A DNA stretch of 64,000 nucleotides from Rhynchopus euleeides (GCA_963210315.1 OY723270.1:930001-994000), one strand, 5' to 3'; shown: positions 13,244-23,976, numbered from the stretch's first letter. Numbers and translations are program-made. Notes: generated by a model from the sequence alone, not told the origin.

Positions 13244-15219
13244 ATGAATCTGCCCCGTTAACGGCTACCGGGTATTACCAGGTATTACCGGGTCGAAAAA
13301 CGGGTATTACCGGGTCCGGTAATACCCGTTTGCCCGGTAATACCCGGTTATAGTCCGGTAGCGCTACCGGGGATTTTCCATGGGAATTTTCCTTTGTTTT
13401 TGGGTTGATTCCCTTCCCCTTAGCAGTGTGTTGTGGTCGACATTGGATTCTATGGCGCATGGGGTGATCGAAAGATGGGTTCCGCAGTTCATGTCTGGTT
13501 TGTGTGTCTCACTGCAGACTTTTCGAGTTTCGCAGCAATGCTGACTACTGCACGGTGCCCACACACCACCTGAGCCCTTCCAGAGCCGGCGGTGTCGTCA
13601 GATCAGGCAGTCGAGCCACTGTTCCCGTAGCTTCCATCATTTAAGGACCTTGGCTCAGAAATGCAGAAACGGTGCGTCACCAAACTGGTTGCAAAGTGGC
13701 ACAGTTGGGCACACAGTGGCACAGAGCGAAGGGCTCCTCGTTTTCAATGATCGATCCTTCGTTCAGGGAAGCCATCTTCTCTTACCCCAGGCTCGAGTGC
13801 TTGGTCACGCCAGCTCCGTTATTCGGTCACATCGCTCTGCTGGCTGGGTGCTTGTCGCAACACTTACCTGCGAGCAGCCAACGAGCATTATGGTACCGAG
13901 AGATGCTTCTTGGCGTGGCCGGGCTTGTGGTTCCTGCCACAGCAGGTCACAGTACGGTGAGCGGACTTGCTATATTTGCTGGGGTGGCTTCAACACGGGC
14001 TCGCCACTGGACTGCCCCCGGGCCAAGGTGGATAATCGCACCTGCCTTCGGGACGCTGAGTATCCGCCCCGTGTATGATGAGCGGAAGCTAACCAGCCTG
14101 CAGTCGACCCACGTGGTGGCCTCACGACTCCCAGACAACGGCTGGTTTGGGCAGGTGGACGGGAAGAGCTGGTTCTGGAGTTGTGGTGTCGACACGTTTC
14201 CATTTTGAGAAATTCTCTGTGATACGCTCCACAGCAAGACGCACATTCCCATGTGAAGCCTCTCTGGCGACACCCTTGACAAGAGCACCTGGCACTCTGT
14301 ACAGGACCTGCAGCTAAGATCCGGGCTGGTGCGGCAAGGTATTTGAGCGACCCCTTACGATATGATGCAATCCAGAGAAGTCCCAGCAAAACGTGGATTC
14401 AACCAGGCCCTCAATATATGCACGAGTTGCGCCTGCTTCTTGTCATCTTGCTTGGCTACTGGTCCCTCTGATAAATCATCAGCTTGGTTCGAGTCGGGAC
14501 AAGTCATGATGCATGCTTCAAAGAACTTAGCCTCGTGGACGGCCTGTTGTGTGACGACACGCTCTGCCTCCGTGGAAGCGGACGAGGCCATGAAGTGCAT
14601 TGAAGAGGGAGGGAGAGGAGGCAACACACGGAGGACACAGTCACAGACAGGGGGGTGTGTGTCCCTCATAGATCTTGGTTGAACGAACAGGTGTTGGAAT
14701 CAGGGCCTGGGCTCATTATCTCGACCTTTGTTTGTGTAATCATCGGGGCACGCCACGCCAACACAGCCCCCCACCGCTATGCCGCAAAGCCTACCTCATA
14801 GATCTTGGTTGTACTGAACGTGGGTGTTCCCCAGCCGTTCCCACTCCCAGTGTTCCCAGGGCCGCCTCTGTGAGGGGTGGGCCAGGAGGGGCTGCAGAGG
14901 CTGGCCTTCAGAATAACGCAGGGGGGTCACCTAACACCTGACATTCCCCCCGCGCACCTTCCCTTGGACTGCCAGACGGAAGATCACCAGAACCCTGCAG
15001 TTGATTCACTGCGACACCCCACGAACCATCCCTGTACCAAGGAAATCCCCACGGAAAATCCCCGGTAATACAAAACGGGTATTACCGGACCCGGTAATAC
15101 CCCCGATTTTATCCGGTAATACCCGTTTTTGACCCGGTAATACCCGGTAATGGAGGCCGATTACCGGGTTTCCGGTAATACCCGGTAATACCGGTTACCC
15201 GTTAACGGGGCAGATTCAT
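13244..15219. mobile_element. 2-kb element with long CCGGTAATACC-type inverted ends
   Basis: The outer ends are a perfect 19-bp inverted repeat: gaatctgccccgttaacgg at 13246-13264 and its reverse complement at 15199-15217. Each is flanked by the dinucleotide AT, which could be a 2-bp target duplication. Inward, both ends contain tandem, mutually inverted copies of ggtaataccc or gggtattacc, then a further matching inverted stretch (attttccatgggaa on the left, a close counterpart near 15,050). The inverted ends are about 150-180 bp long. The interior has no intact transposase that I recognise. It contains a reverse-transcriptase-like remnant and, on the minus strand at 14355-14590, a weak coding-like frame of unknown nature. 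I read it as a non-autonomous or decayed TIR element. Confidence 0.8.
14060..14208 (+). pseudogene. Reverse transcriptase remnant (tyrosine-recombinase element type)
   Basis: The frame ending at 14208 contains the peptides 'YDERKLTSLQ' and 'QVDGKSWFWS'. They align in order and spacing with 'CDGRKLNRLM' and 'QADGKSWFYQ' of the intact RT at 46.7-48.4 kb, which is palm motif A of that RT. By eye, 11 of 26 residues match around motif A. The frame stops shortly after this and I cannot find motifs B and C downstream, so it is a broken remnant of a related but different retroelement, caught inside the 13.2-15.2 kb TIR element. Confidence 0.6.
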
Positions 15220-16945
15220 ATTATGTACAACGCTGCAGACGCGTCTGCAGCATATCGGCAGACGTAGACCCGCAGACTCGCAATTTCCCACTGCCGGTGC
15301 AAGCACTGTCTTTTGCTAGCCGCTCGCAGGAACAACTAGCCAGCCGTGAACTCCACCAAACTCGGGCCAAAATCAGCCACAAAATGGAGGTCACTTCCAT
15401 TCTCCCAGCCCCAGAAGGTAGATGAGCCTGTGAGGTTGGTCAGGGACTGGTTTTCGTCTTGGGAAGGGTCCCGTTGGGAAGAATACCCGATTTGCTTGAC
15501 CGCACGACGCCGTTGGTGAAGGAGAAGTCGTACGGTACGCTTCCTGTTCCTGGACGGATCGGGGTTCGATCCGTACTACAGGCCAAGCCCACTGCCCCCC
15601 TATAACAGGGAGGAAGATATCACTTGCACACCCGGACATTACTTGCACTGCATTCCTCTCCGGTTCCAGGCACATTATTGCACCGCGTGCAAGTCAGGGA
15701 CCTGGAGTGCAAGTACAGAGTGGACTCCAACTACCCTAGCCCGCTAGCGGGAGTCTGGGTACGGGATCTGAGACGCGAATGCGTGTCCTAGTGGGAGTCG
15801 CCAGATGGCCGCCCGCAGTACGGCTCAAATTTCAGCGGCCGGACAGGATTTTTAGCAATTCTGGGTGAGGCCATCCCTTCCCAAAGTCGCATTCCACCGG
15901 CTGATATACCTACGTTCCGAATCCCGGCCCAGGGGTATCCAAGCTTCGGTCAGGCTTGGGTGGGATAGAAGACCACTGCAAGCCTGAAGCGGCTGAAGTA
16001 CCTCGCTGTGCCCAGTTCCCCTGCTGCAGCCAGGTAGTGGACTGCCTCCTTGTCGCGGTGCAGCAACAGGTCATTGGTGGCGGTGGGGGTGCCGCTTGGG
16101 CTGTGGCGAAAGAGATGCTTCAGGGAGACCCTCGATGGGGTGTGGCCCGGTGCTGCAGGCAGGGTACACGTACTGGTCTGTGCCCGGGCTGCTGTGGTCA
16201 TCGACAAGGCTGTGTGTGTGGTCTGTCCCAAGGTGGTGGATGGTGGTCTCCCTCAGGTGGATCATCTGTGGATAAGGCCTTCGCGTCTCTCCGATCCTGC
16301 ATGGGCTCAGGTGTCTCCAGATGTTCATCACCCCTTGCCTTGCTAGGTCGGTGAGGACGGCGCCCGAGCTCCGCCTTGTAGCTGGCGCAGCGGAGTCGTG
16401 CAGGTCAGGCAGGCTCCTTGAGGCCTCCGAGGTGATGTGCGCGCGCCACCCCGTGGTTCCTTGTAGTCGCAGACAGGTCCGTGCGCACGGTGGGAGCGTT
16501 CGTATCGTCCGTTCCGTGCCAGGTCCTGGAGAATACCTTTGGTTGAGTATTGACTCTCTCGGGTTCAACCCCCATTCATATATCAGGTCCTTCGCTCCGT
16601 CATCACTCTGGTCGTCAGTCAGAGGGGAAGAACGGTGTCCCTCACTTTTTTCACTGCTCACAGGATCGAAGGCCAAGTCCAACATAAGTGGTAGCCTTGA
16701 AGAGAAGGCTCCTGATATCTCCAAGCATTGCACCGAAGACCACACCTGCCCACCAGGTTCTTCCCCGTCAGTCGAACAGTCTTTCTTGTTCATGTTCTGG
16801 GCAGGGTGCTCTGCCTCGTCACCCCGAAGCCTGCTTCAACTAGGCTAGCCCAACATCTTCCCTCAGTGTTCTCACAGGGGTGTCCTCAGTATCTGGGTCC
16901 CGACGGCAAGGCACGCGTACCAGCCTGCGTGACAGCAGCGCCCAT
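15220..16945. other. 1.7 kb without a recognisable gene
   Basis: Several open frames of 60-240 codons overlap on both strands but none shows a domain, consistent composition or splice context. A segment near 15,716 resembles the end of the 25.8-28.1 kb element (listed separately). Confidence 0.55.
15716..15760 (+). repeat. Solo end of a 'cacggtggactcc' element
   Basis: The text cagagtggactccaactacc followed by cccgctagcgggagtctggg closely matches the left end of the element at 25840 (cacggtggactcc, then tagcgggagtctggg). No matching right end is seen nearby, so this is probably a truncated or decayed copy. Confidence 0.6.
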
Positions 16946-17098
16946 TCCTACGAGGATGTGCTGCGCGTGCTGACGGCGCTGCCAGGTGTAGGACGGAAGG
17001 TGGCGCAGGCTGTACTGATGGTTGCATACCGCCGCAAGTATGACCCTGTTGCTGCGCGAGTCATGTTTTCCATGAAGTGGGGTGGCGACAGGGTGTAA
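16946..17098 (+). pseudogene. Endonuclease III-like helix-hairpin-helix fragment
   Basis: The frame reads 'EDVLRVLTALPGVGRKVAQ' followed by 'AVLMVAYRR'. This matches the helix-hairpin-helix of Nth/NTH1 base-excision DNA glycosylases, whose hallmark is LPGVG(R/P)K followed by a small hydrophobic helix. In the family this segment binds the DNA backbone, and the catalytic Asp lies about 20 residues further on in a VDTHV-type motif. Here the corresponding stretch is 'DPVAARVMF', so the Asp-containing motif is not clear, and the frame stops at 17098. No [4Fe-4S] cysteines or N-terminal helices were found. It may be one exon of a decayed gene or a captured fragment. Confidence 0.6.
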
Positions 17099-17419
17099 GT
17101 CACGAGGGGAAGGGCATGTGGAACGGCCACTGCCCAGTCCCCAGCGCCCTCCACCCCATAGGACATTCGATTTTTTGCAGGGAACCACCACACAACACCG
17201 CACAACACCACCGAACGCCACCAAGCTCCACTAAACTCCACCAAACTCCTCCAAACTCGGGTCAAAATCAGGTGGGTCACTGTGACTCACAGAGGTAATA
17301 ACTCGCACAGTTCTCAAGAAACCTAGGTACCTGTCAACGTGATCAAGAAACTTACGTATCTGTTACGATGTACATCACGACGTGATACGAAAACTAACAG
17401 AGATGTTACTTTTTCTTAC

Positions 17420-18440
17420 TTGGAGGTGGAGAGAAAGCTGGAGGCGGCGCTTGGGGAGTGGCACGACGCACTGTGCCACAGCAGCTGCTGCGATGAACAA
17501 GTGCCTGGAGCGGAGGAAGGGGCGGGGCGTCGTCGTCGAGGAATGTGCATTGGCGTTGGGGGCGCGGAAAGAACTGGAGCAGGCGGCGAAAGCGTTCAAA
17601 CGGGCAGCAGGGGTGGTCACAGCGAGCAAGGGGGTGGGCCGGTTCGGTGACGGGATCCGTGAGATTGACGTGGACCAGGGGTGAAGCGGCTTCTTTCAGG
17701 GGGCGTCGTGCGTAATGCCGCTGCTGGGGATGGTGCAGGCTGCGATGGAGGCGGAGTGCAAGGGGTACGTCATTTGCGGTGCATGTGGGATTGCGTTCAA
17801 GGCGGAGTGCAAGGAGCGGCATGTGGGGAAGTGCGAGAAGCTGGACGAGGCGGGGCGGGGTGGCGTGGGCGGTCAGCAGGTGGGAGGGAAGGCAGAGCCA
17901 TACCTGCGTCTGTACTCGCTGGAGAGCCCGCTGTGCTACGGGGTGAACGCGGCGATGTGTGAGGTCGCCTTCTTGAAGAAGCGGGGGCTACGAGTCGATG
18001 AAGGGGTTTGCGTATTCCCTGTACCGCAATGCTGTCGCGGAACACCGTCCCCTCGTACTTCGGCTGCAAGGGAACACGGTGTTCCGCGCAATGGACTTCC
18101 GTGTGAAGGAGTCGCTGTACTCGGTGGGGGCGGTTGTGCCGATGCCGCACCCCACAAGCGCAAGCGAGGATCCGGATGTCGTGAAGGACTTCCTGGGGAA
18201 GGGCGAAGGCGGGGACGAGGTGCAGGGCACCATCCTTGTGCTGCGTGTGCGGACGGGGCGCAGCATCGCCCAGTTCAGCCGCTTCCCCGAGGAGAAGGAG
18301 GTGCTGATTGCGACAAACACGCAGTTCCGTGTGGTGGGGCGGCCGGTGACGTCGGTGTGCGTCTGCTGGAGATGGCGCTGGACACAAGCCTGCGCAACGT
18401 CGTGGTGGCGGAGCTGCAGGAAGTCGATTTCGATCACTAG
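17420..18440 (+). pseudogene. Broken ADP-ribosyltransferase-like gene with zinc finger
   Basis: A coding-like stretch in three pieces. An N-terminal helical, basic part (about 17,500-17,680) ends in an in-frame TGA at 17682. The same frame resumes with a C2HC zinc-finger pattern (CGAC, 11 residues, H, three residues, C, near 17,780-17,835). The following domain resembles arginine-specific mono-ADP-ribosyltransferases. It has 'YSLESPLCYGVNAAM', then 'VFRAMDF' where the family has its VYRG-type strand, then 'FPEEKEVLI', which fits the catalytic ExE loop. Two frame shifts interrupt the domain, in the G run near 17,983-17,987 and near 18,340. The frame ends 'ELQEVDFDH' and a stop at 18440. With one stop and two shifts it is most simply a pseudogene, although the shift in a homopolymer could be a sequencing error. 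Ankyrin repeats follow 36 bp later. Confidence 0.62.
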
Positions 18441-18475
18441 CAGCAATAGGGTTTGCGGGCAAGCTCACTGACATC

Positions 18476-19401
18476 ATGACAGATGTGGAAAGGGTGCGCA
18501 ACGCCCCGCTCCTCGATACCATCAAGACGAAGCTCGAAAGGAAGAGGAATCATCAACCCCATCCGGTGACACATTCACGAGTGTTGGTGGGCTACCCACC
18601 CAGTACGGAGCTGCCTGTTGTGGACGGGAAGACACAGCAGGTGCGCGATCGTTGCGTGTTTGCAAGCGAGCGGTGTGGGACAAGGCAATACGAGCAAAGG
18701 GACCGCGGAAAGGGTGGACCGTGCCGCATGCGGCAGCCGCAAGGAACCGTTCTGATCTGCTGGAGGATGTCCTCCTGGCAAGCTGCCGCCTGACACGGTG
18801 GATGCGTTGGGGCGCACTGCTTGCAGCGTCGCTGCTGCATCCGGCTGTGTCGACGATTTGCACATCCTCATCAAGGTCGGAAAATCAGATGTGAACAAGG
18901 CAGGCAATGGCGGTGCGACGCCGTGTGCTACGGCCGCTCAGAACGGACATGCCGGCACTGTCGTACACTCATGGCTCATCACTGAAGGACGTGCTGATGT
19001 GAATCAGGCTGGCAACGGCGGTCGGACCTCCTGTTCCTTGTCAGCTCAGAATGGACGCACTGAGGCATAGCGCACCCTCATCACGGAAGGACATGCTGCT
19101 GTGAACAAGACAAAACTCAACAAGGTTACACGCCGTGCCGATGGGCAGCTCACAACGGACACGATGACGTGTTGCGCATCCTCATCACAGAAGTACATGC
19201 TGATGTGAATCAGGCCGACGACGGATTACGCCCTGTTTCATGGCAGCTCAGAATGGACACGCCAACGCGTTGCACATCCTCATCACTGAAGGACATGCTG
19301 ATGTGAATAAGGCGAACAACAAAGGCACCACGCCACTTTCCATTGCACAACAATGCGGCCACACAGCTGCAGTTGCCATCTTGTCTGCAGCGATGGAGTG
19401 A
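18476..19401 (+). pseudogene. Degenerate ankyrin-repeat gene
   Basis: Ankyrin-type repeats of about 33 residues are visible in changing frames. Examples are 'DVNKAGNGGATPCATAAQNG', 'ADVNQAGNGGRTSCSLSAQN' and, in the last unit, 'ILITEGHADVNKANNKGTTP' followed by 'LSIAQQCGHTAAVAILSAAM' and a stop at 19401. At least three reading-frame breaks occur between 18,650 and 19,260, including a stop after the second repeat. The nucleotide repeat period of about 99 bp is still clear, so the array decayed recently or is mis-sequenced. Upstream (18,476-18,790) a basic, unrecognised stretch also shifts frame. It lies just after the ADP-ribosyltransferase-like remnant and could be the C-terminal half of the same former gene. 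Confidence 0.7.
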
Positions 19402-21252
19402 GTGCCGTCGCACTCTTTGTGCGGAGTCCTCGCATAGCATCCGCCACAGGGACAGCCCCTGGCGGGTGTGTCGTATCTCGCGGGCCCTACTACACCCACC
19501 CCTTCGCTTCTCTCTCTCTTCGGATCCGCAATGTTCCCCCAGAGACACCCTGAGGCGTGCACAGCCTCCTCGATGGTGGCGGGGTCGAGCGTCACCTTCC
19601 CGTGACGCTGTCCAGCTGCATGGTGCAGCCCACCATCCATGCCTCCCCTTTGTGCAGGCGACGCCATGTCTCTTCGGGGAAGCCGATGACCGTGGTGCCC
19701 TGGGGGAACACCGTGCCACACCGTGCCCTCCCCCCCGAGGTGGAGCCCGTGGAGCTCAAATTCCCCCCACACCACAAGCCGCGCCCCAAACCTCGACAGG
19801 GCAACGGACTGCTTTGTCACGAATCACGACAGGCCCCTCCGGTTCGCAGACCGGAAGGCTACACCCGGTGAGCCCTGGGGTGGGATTCCCCCAGTCGACA
19901 CCACCCCCCCCTGTGTTGATCCTCTCGACAACCTGAGTGTCTGCCAGGAGAACCACCTGCACTGGGGTGTCCGCACGGGCGTGCACAGTCTTTGCGTGGA
20001 GCAGGGCGGTTAGGACACAAAGGCCCAGGTGTGCCTCGGGGTCAGGACGGACTCGATGTGGAAGGGTGCGGCAGGGATGCTGGTGTTGTGTGGGGTGGGC
20101 CGTTGCGACGCATGCCATGGAGGTCTAGTTTACCACACCGACAAATGATGCGCGCAGCGTATGCCGGAGGTGCAGGGTAGGGAGTGGAGATCCTCACTCC
20201 CGACGACGGACTTCAGTCAGTTAAAAAAGGGTAAGTCCGAGAGGGGGCCGGCACCCCCGAAAAGCGGGGGTTCGATGTGGGTGATCCGTAGTGCACACAC
20301 GGGCCGCAGTGCGGCACATCCATGTGCGCAAGACATGTTTGCGCGTCGTATTTCAGCTGGAAACAACCACCAGTATCTCAGACGAACGTGGGATCGGGCA
20401 CTGTGCACCCTGGTGTGTTGTGCAGTGTAGTCTACCCCAAAAGGATTCCAGTGTGCGAGAGTGCGTGTGTCCGCAGATTTTTACCCTACCATCTGACACC
20501 TTTCCAGGTGACACCTTCCCGAAGACTCACGTGCGTGTTTACACTGCGAGGCTACCACCAAGACTGCTGTGCGGAGCAGCACGGGTTCGTCACACAGACA
20601 GGCTCATGCTGCCTATGGTGAGAGCGGCTTGTGTTGATGAGAGTTGCTGCATCTGAACTGTTTTCCTGAAGTGCCGCAGCTGATGCGAAGTCCTTCCCAG
20701 GGCACACCACCCTCCAAGGCGAGGCGATGTCACGGTGCGTGTGCAAGGGACGTGCGGACACAGCAGTGGTGTGGTGGTGTATGGGGAGTGCAGAGGGTGG
20801 AGGGCAGGAGCGGGTGGCTGATGCTTGTGTTGCGCCAGGAGGGATGGAGAGGGGTGCTGTGCTGTGTTTTGTTTTCGCATTTGTAAAGATGTTCACGTGT
20901 CTTGCACGTGCGTTCACATGCGGGGTAACAGTGGAGGCATCGTCGGAGTTCACCCTGCACAACAAACGTGCATCACAGGGTGGGCTTTGTGATTGCCGTG
21001 GCAGTGGGCATGTGAAGTTGACTTGCCCGACCCCCACCCCACCCCACCCCCCCTCACTGCTGTACTGCTGTAAATAGGGCCGAATCCCTCAGGCCTTTTT
21101 ACCCCGCCATACACACCTCTTCCCCCAAAAAGTGCATGTGTACCCACCCACACACACCACTCGTGCCAGCTGTGTGGGGTGTTACAGCTGTAAGCATCGA
21201 ACACACAACCACCCGGCAGGCTGGGCCTAGCGCTGAGTTCACACCGCCTGCC
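19402..21252. other. 1.85 kb intergenic, nothing recognisable
   Basis: Open frames up to 197 codons overlap on both strands without domains or convincing splice context. The last part contains CACA-rich sequence upstream of the WD40 gene that starts at 21253 and may include its promoter. I cannot point to a defined element. Confidence 0.55.
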
Positions 21253-23976
21253 ATGCGGGCCCACACAAGCCTGCGGGTGCAGGGTGCCCTGCTGCCCGCC
21301 CTCTGCGTGCTGTGCGCTGTGGCTGTGCCCTGTGGCGCGGAGAGGCTTTACTTCCTGACGGCGGATGGGCTGGCCTCCACCCTGACCAACGGTGATGCGC
21401 GTGAGGACTACAACACGTGGGGCGGGGCAAGTGCAAGCGCCGGCTGTGCCACATCAGCGCGCGGGCTTGCTGTCGATGAAATCGAAGGGTGGGCCGTCGT
21501 CACATGCGGCACGCAGCTCTTCAAGGCCAACATCTTGCTGGCTCCCGCAGAGCCCTGGGAAGCTGTGCCATTCGGCAGCTCGACAGACTTATACGGGGCT
21601 GCGATTAACACCGACACGCACACCGCCTACGCCGCCTCCTTCGAAGTCAGTCCCACTAGTGGGTGGAAGGTACGGGGGCACTACCTGCGTGGTTGCGGGA
21701 GTCTCACTTCACAGGAGAAGTGCACTGTGCCTGGGCCCTGCTTTTGGAGCAAGATCAGCAGTACCTGCAAGCCAAGCGAATCCTATGCATACATGTCTGT
21801 GAAGGCCTCGGAACCGATAGGTGGCGGTCTATATGCAGACGAGCAGAACGTCATTTGGCTGTCGTACGCGACACTCGACCACGGTGGTGGCGCGGGTGGT
21901 TATGTAGAGTCGAAGCAGAATGGCGAGTACGTCTCCTACCCGCATGTGCACGACATGTTCCCTTTCAAAAACTACGGCAAGCAGGAGATCGGGTACATGC
22001 AGATGTTCAACGGGCGACTGTACGTGCCCTCACAGGAGGCCTCCCCCGAGCAGACGCACCTCTACAGGTTTGACCCCAACGGGGGTGCGGACTTTGTCAT
22101 CGAGTTGCCGCAGTTCCGTGGTGTACACATCGGTTCACAGCGTCCCATCAGACAGCCGTCATTTGCTGTTGTCGATGACCATCGTGTGCTGGTTGTAGGG
22201 AGGGACACCATCACGGCCACCGACCTGAGCAACCCAGGCCAGGCGGTGGAGGTCGTGCGGGACACGTCGGGGTCCGGGTTCGGTCCGATCTTCTACAGAG
22301 AACTCCCGAAGCAGGGGACTCCAGGGCCCACATCCGTCCCACCGACAGCAGTGCCTACTGTCGCACCTCCGACACCCGCACCGACGGCAGTGCCTACTGT
22401 CGCACCTTCGACACCCGCACCGACAGCAGTGCCTACTGGCGCACCTTCGACACCCGCACCGACATCAGTGCCCACTGGCGCACCTTCGACACCCGCACCG
22501 ACAGCAGTGCCTACTGGCGCACCTTCGACACCCGCACCGACATCAGTGCCCACTGGCGCACCTCCGACACCCGCACCGACGGCAGTGCCTACTGGCGCAC
22601 CTCCGACACCCGCACCGACGGCAGTGCCTACTGTCGCACCTTCGACACCCGCACCGACAGCAGTGCCTACTGGCGCACCTTCGACACCCGCACCGACATC
22701 AGTGCCCACTGGCGCACCTTCGACACCCGCACCGACAGCAGTGCCCACTGGCGCACCTCCGACACCCGCACCGACGGCAGTGCCTACTGTCGCACCTTCG
22801 ACACCCGCACCGACAGCAGTGCCCACTGGCGCACCTCCGACACCCGCACCGACGGCAGTGCCTACTGGCGCACCTTCGACACCCGCACCGACAGCAGTGC
22901 CCACTGTCGCACCTCCGACGGCAGTGCCTACTGGCGCACCTCCGACACCCACACCACCAACACCCACACCCGAAACGGCCGTGCCGCAAAGCTGCAACGT
23001 CCCTGATACGTTCGCCAGTGCGTGCGGTGTGGGTGCGTCTCGGTGTGTGCTGCGCATCCTGCACGTGGGCAGCGTGCTGAGCGTGGCACACTCGCTCGAC
23101 GGGGCGGAGATTGCAGCAGGCGCGGCAGACGGGGCGGTGCGTGTCTTCAGCGCTGCGACCGGGGCACAGCTGCGGTCGCTCGCGTGCGGTGGCTTTGCCG
23201 CACACGACGTGGCCTTCTCGCCAGACGGGACGCGTGTCGCGGTGGGCGGGGCCGGTGGGCGTGCTGTGGTGTGCAACGCCACGACCGGGGCGGTGCTGCT
23301 GGACCTGGAGCACGGGGACGCGGCGGCGGCACCTGTGCGGCGTGTGCGCTTCTCGCCGGACGGGCTTCTCCTCGTGGCTGGTGGGGTGGAGGAGGAGGTG
23401 ACGCGCGTGCACGACGCTGTTGCGGGGATGCGTCCGGAGCTGGTGCTGCACAGGCACTCGCGTGAGGTTGCGTTTGCGCCTCCCGGTGCTGGCTCCGGGT
23501 CTGGTTCTGGTGGGTCAGCGGCACGTTTGGCGGCTGCAACGGTGCACGCCGAGGTGGGCGAGGCCGTGCGTGTCTTCGCCGTGGACAACGGGCAGCAGGA
23601 GGCGGCGGTGGTGTCTGTGGGGGCACGTGTGACGGCGCTGTCCTTCTCGCCAGGCGGGGACGAGCTTGCGCGCGGGATGGACGACGGGACGGTGCGTGTG
23701 GGGCTGTGGGCGGGCAACACTGCCAGCGAGCGGCTGCGGCTGCAGCACGAGTCCGGGTTCGTATTCGATGTGCAGCACTCGCCCGATGGGCGCCTCGTTG
23801 CCGCTGCCGGGGTGGGCCCGGTGCTGCTGTGGGGCACCAGCGGCGGGGCGGCGGTGGCAGCGCTAGTGGGGCACGTGGGAGGTGTGCGCCGCCTGAGCTT
23901 CTCCCCCAGCGGCAGACGTGTGGCCACGGCAGGCCACGATGGCCAGCTGCTTGTGTGGGACGTGACCGGGCTGTGA
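21253..23976 (+). CDS. Secreted protein: N-terminal domain, Pro/Thr linker, WD40 propeller
   Basis: An intronless frame of 907 codons from ATG 21253. An upstream in-frame ATG exists at 21136, but only the later one begins directly with a hydrophobic signal peptide ('GALLPALCVLCAVAV', then CGAERLYF). Residues about 25-350 form an unrecognised ectodomain with a PSI-like cysteine cluster ('CGSLTSQEKCTVPGPCFW', then C). Residues about 355-575 are a Pro/Thr/Ala linker made of 13-residue repeats. The C-terminal 400 residues hold seven WD40-type blades ('VAFSPDG', 'VRFSPDG', 'LSFSPGG', 'HSPDGRL', 'LSFSPSG', ending 'DGQLLVWDV'). No membrane segment follows, so the protein is probably secreted or lies in the endomembrane lumen, which is unusual for WD40. 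The WD40 part is almost identical to the last exon of the gene at 28426-32094. No ligand or enzyme activity can be inferred. Confidence 0.85.
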   Translation: MRAHTSLRVQGALLPALCVLCAVAVPCGAERLYFLTADGLASTLTNGDAREDYNTWGGASASAGCATSARGLAVDEIEGWAVVTCGTQLFKANILLAPAEPWEAVPFGSSTDLYGAAINTDTHTAYAASFEVSPTSGWKVRGHYLRGCGSLTSQEKCTVPGPCFWSKISSTCKPSESYAYMSVKASEPIGGGLYADEQNVIWLSYATLDHGGGAGGYVESKQNGEYVSYPHVHDMFPFKNYGKQEIGYMQMFNGRLYVPSQEASPEQTHLYRFDPNGGADFVIELPQFRGVHIGSQRPIRQPSFAVVDDHRVLVVGRDTITATDLSNPGQAVEVVRDTSGSGFGPIFYRELPKQGTPGPTSVPPTAVPTVAPPTPAPTAVPTVAPSTPAPTAVPTGAPSTPAPTSVPTGAPSTPAPTAVPTGAPSTPAPTSVPTGAPPTPAPTAVPTGAPPTPAPTAVPTVAPSTPAPTAVPTGAPSTPAPTSVPTGAPSTPAPTAVPTGAPPTPAPTAVPTVAPSTPAPTAVPTGAPPTPAPTAVPTGAPSTPAPTAVPTVAPPTAVPTGAPPTPTPPTPTPETAVPQSCNVPDTFASACGVGASRCVLRILHVGSVLSVAHSLDGAEIAAGAADGAVRVFSAATGAQLRSLACGGFAAHDVAFSPDGTRVAVGGAGGRAVVCNATTGAVLLDLEHGDAAAAPVRRVRFSPDGLLLVAGGVEEEVTRVHDAVAGMRPELVLHRHSREVAFAPPGAGSGSGSGGSAARLAAATVHAEVGEAVRVFAVDNGQQEAAVVSVGARVTALSFSPGGDELARGMDDGTVRVGLWAGNTASERLRLQHESGFVFDVQHSPDGRLVAAAGVGPVLLWGTSGGAAVAALVGHVGGVRRLSFSPSGRRVATAGHDGQLLVWDVTGL
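22322..22975 (+). repeat. 39-bp in-frame repeats encoding the Pro/Thr linker
   Basis: About 16 units of 39 bp (ccgacagcagtgcctactgg, then cgcaccttcgacacccgca) encode the 13-residue unit PTAVPTGAPSTPA. Units alternate between a few variants (ggc/gtc, ttcg/tccg, aca/acg), which suggests recent unequal exchange. The paralogue at 31,028 keeps only about two units. Confidence 0.93.

Noticed and set aside
15535..15565. tRNA-like T-arm (ggggttcgatccg)
   Set aside because: I could not fit acceptor, D and anticodon arms around it.
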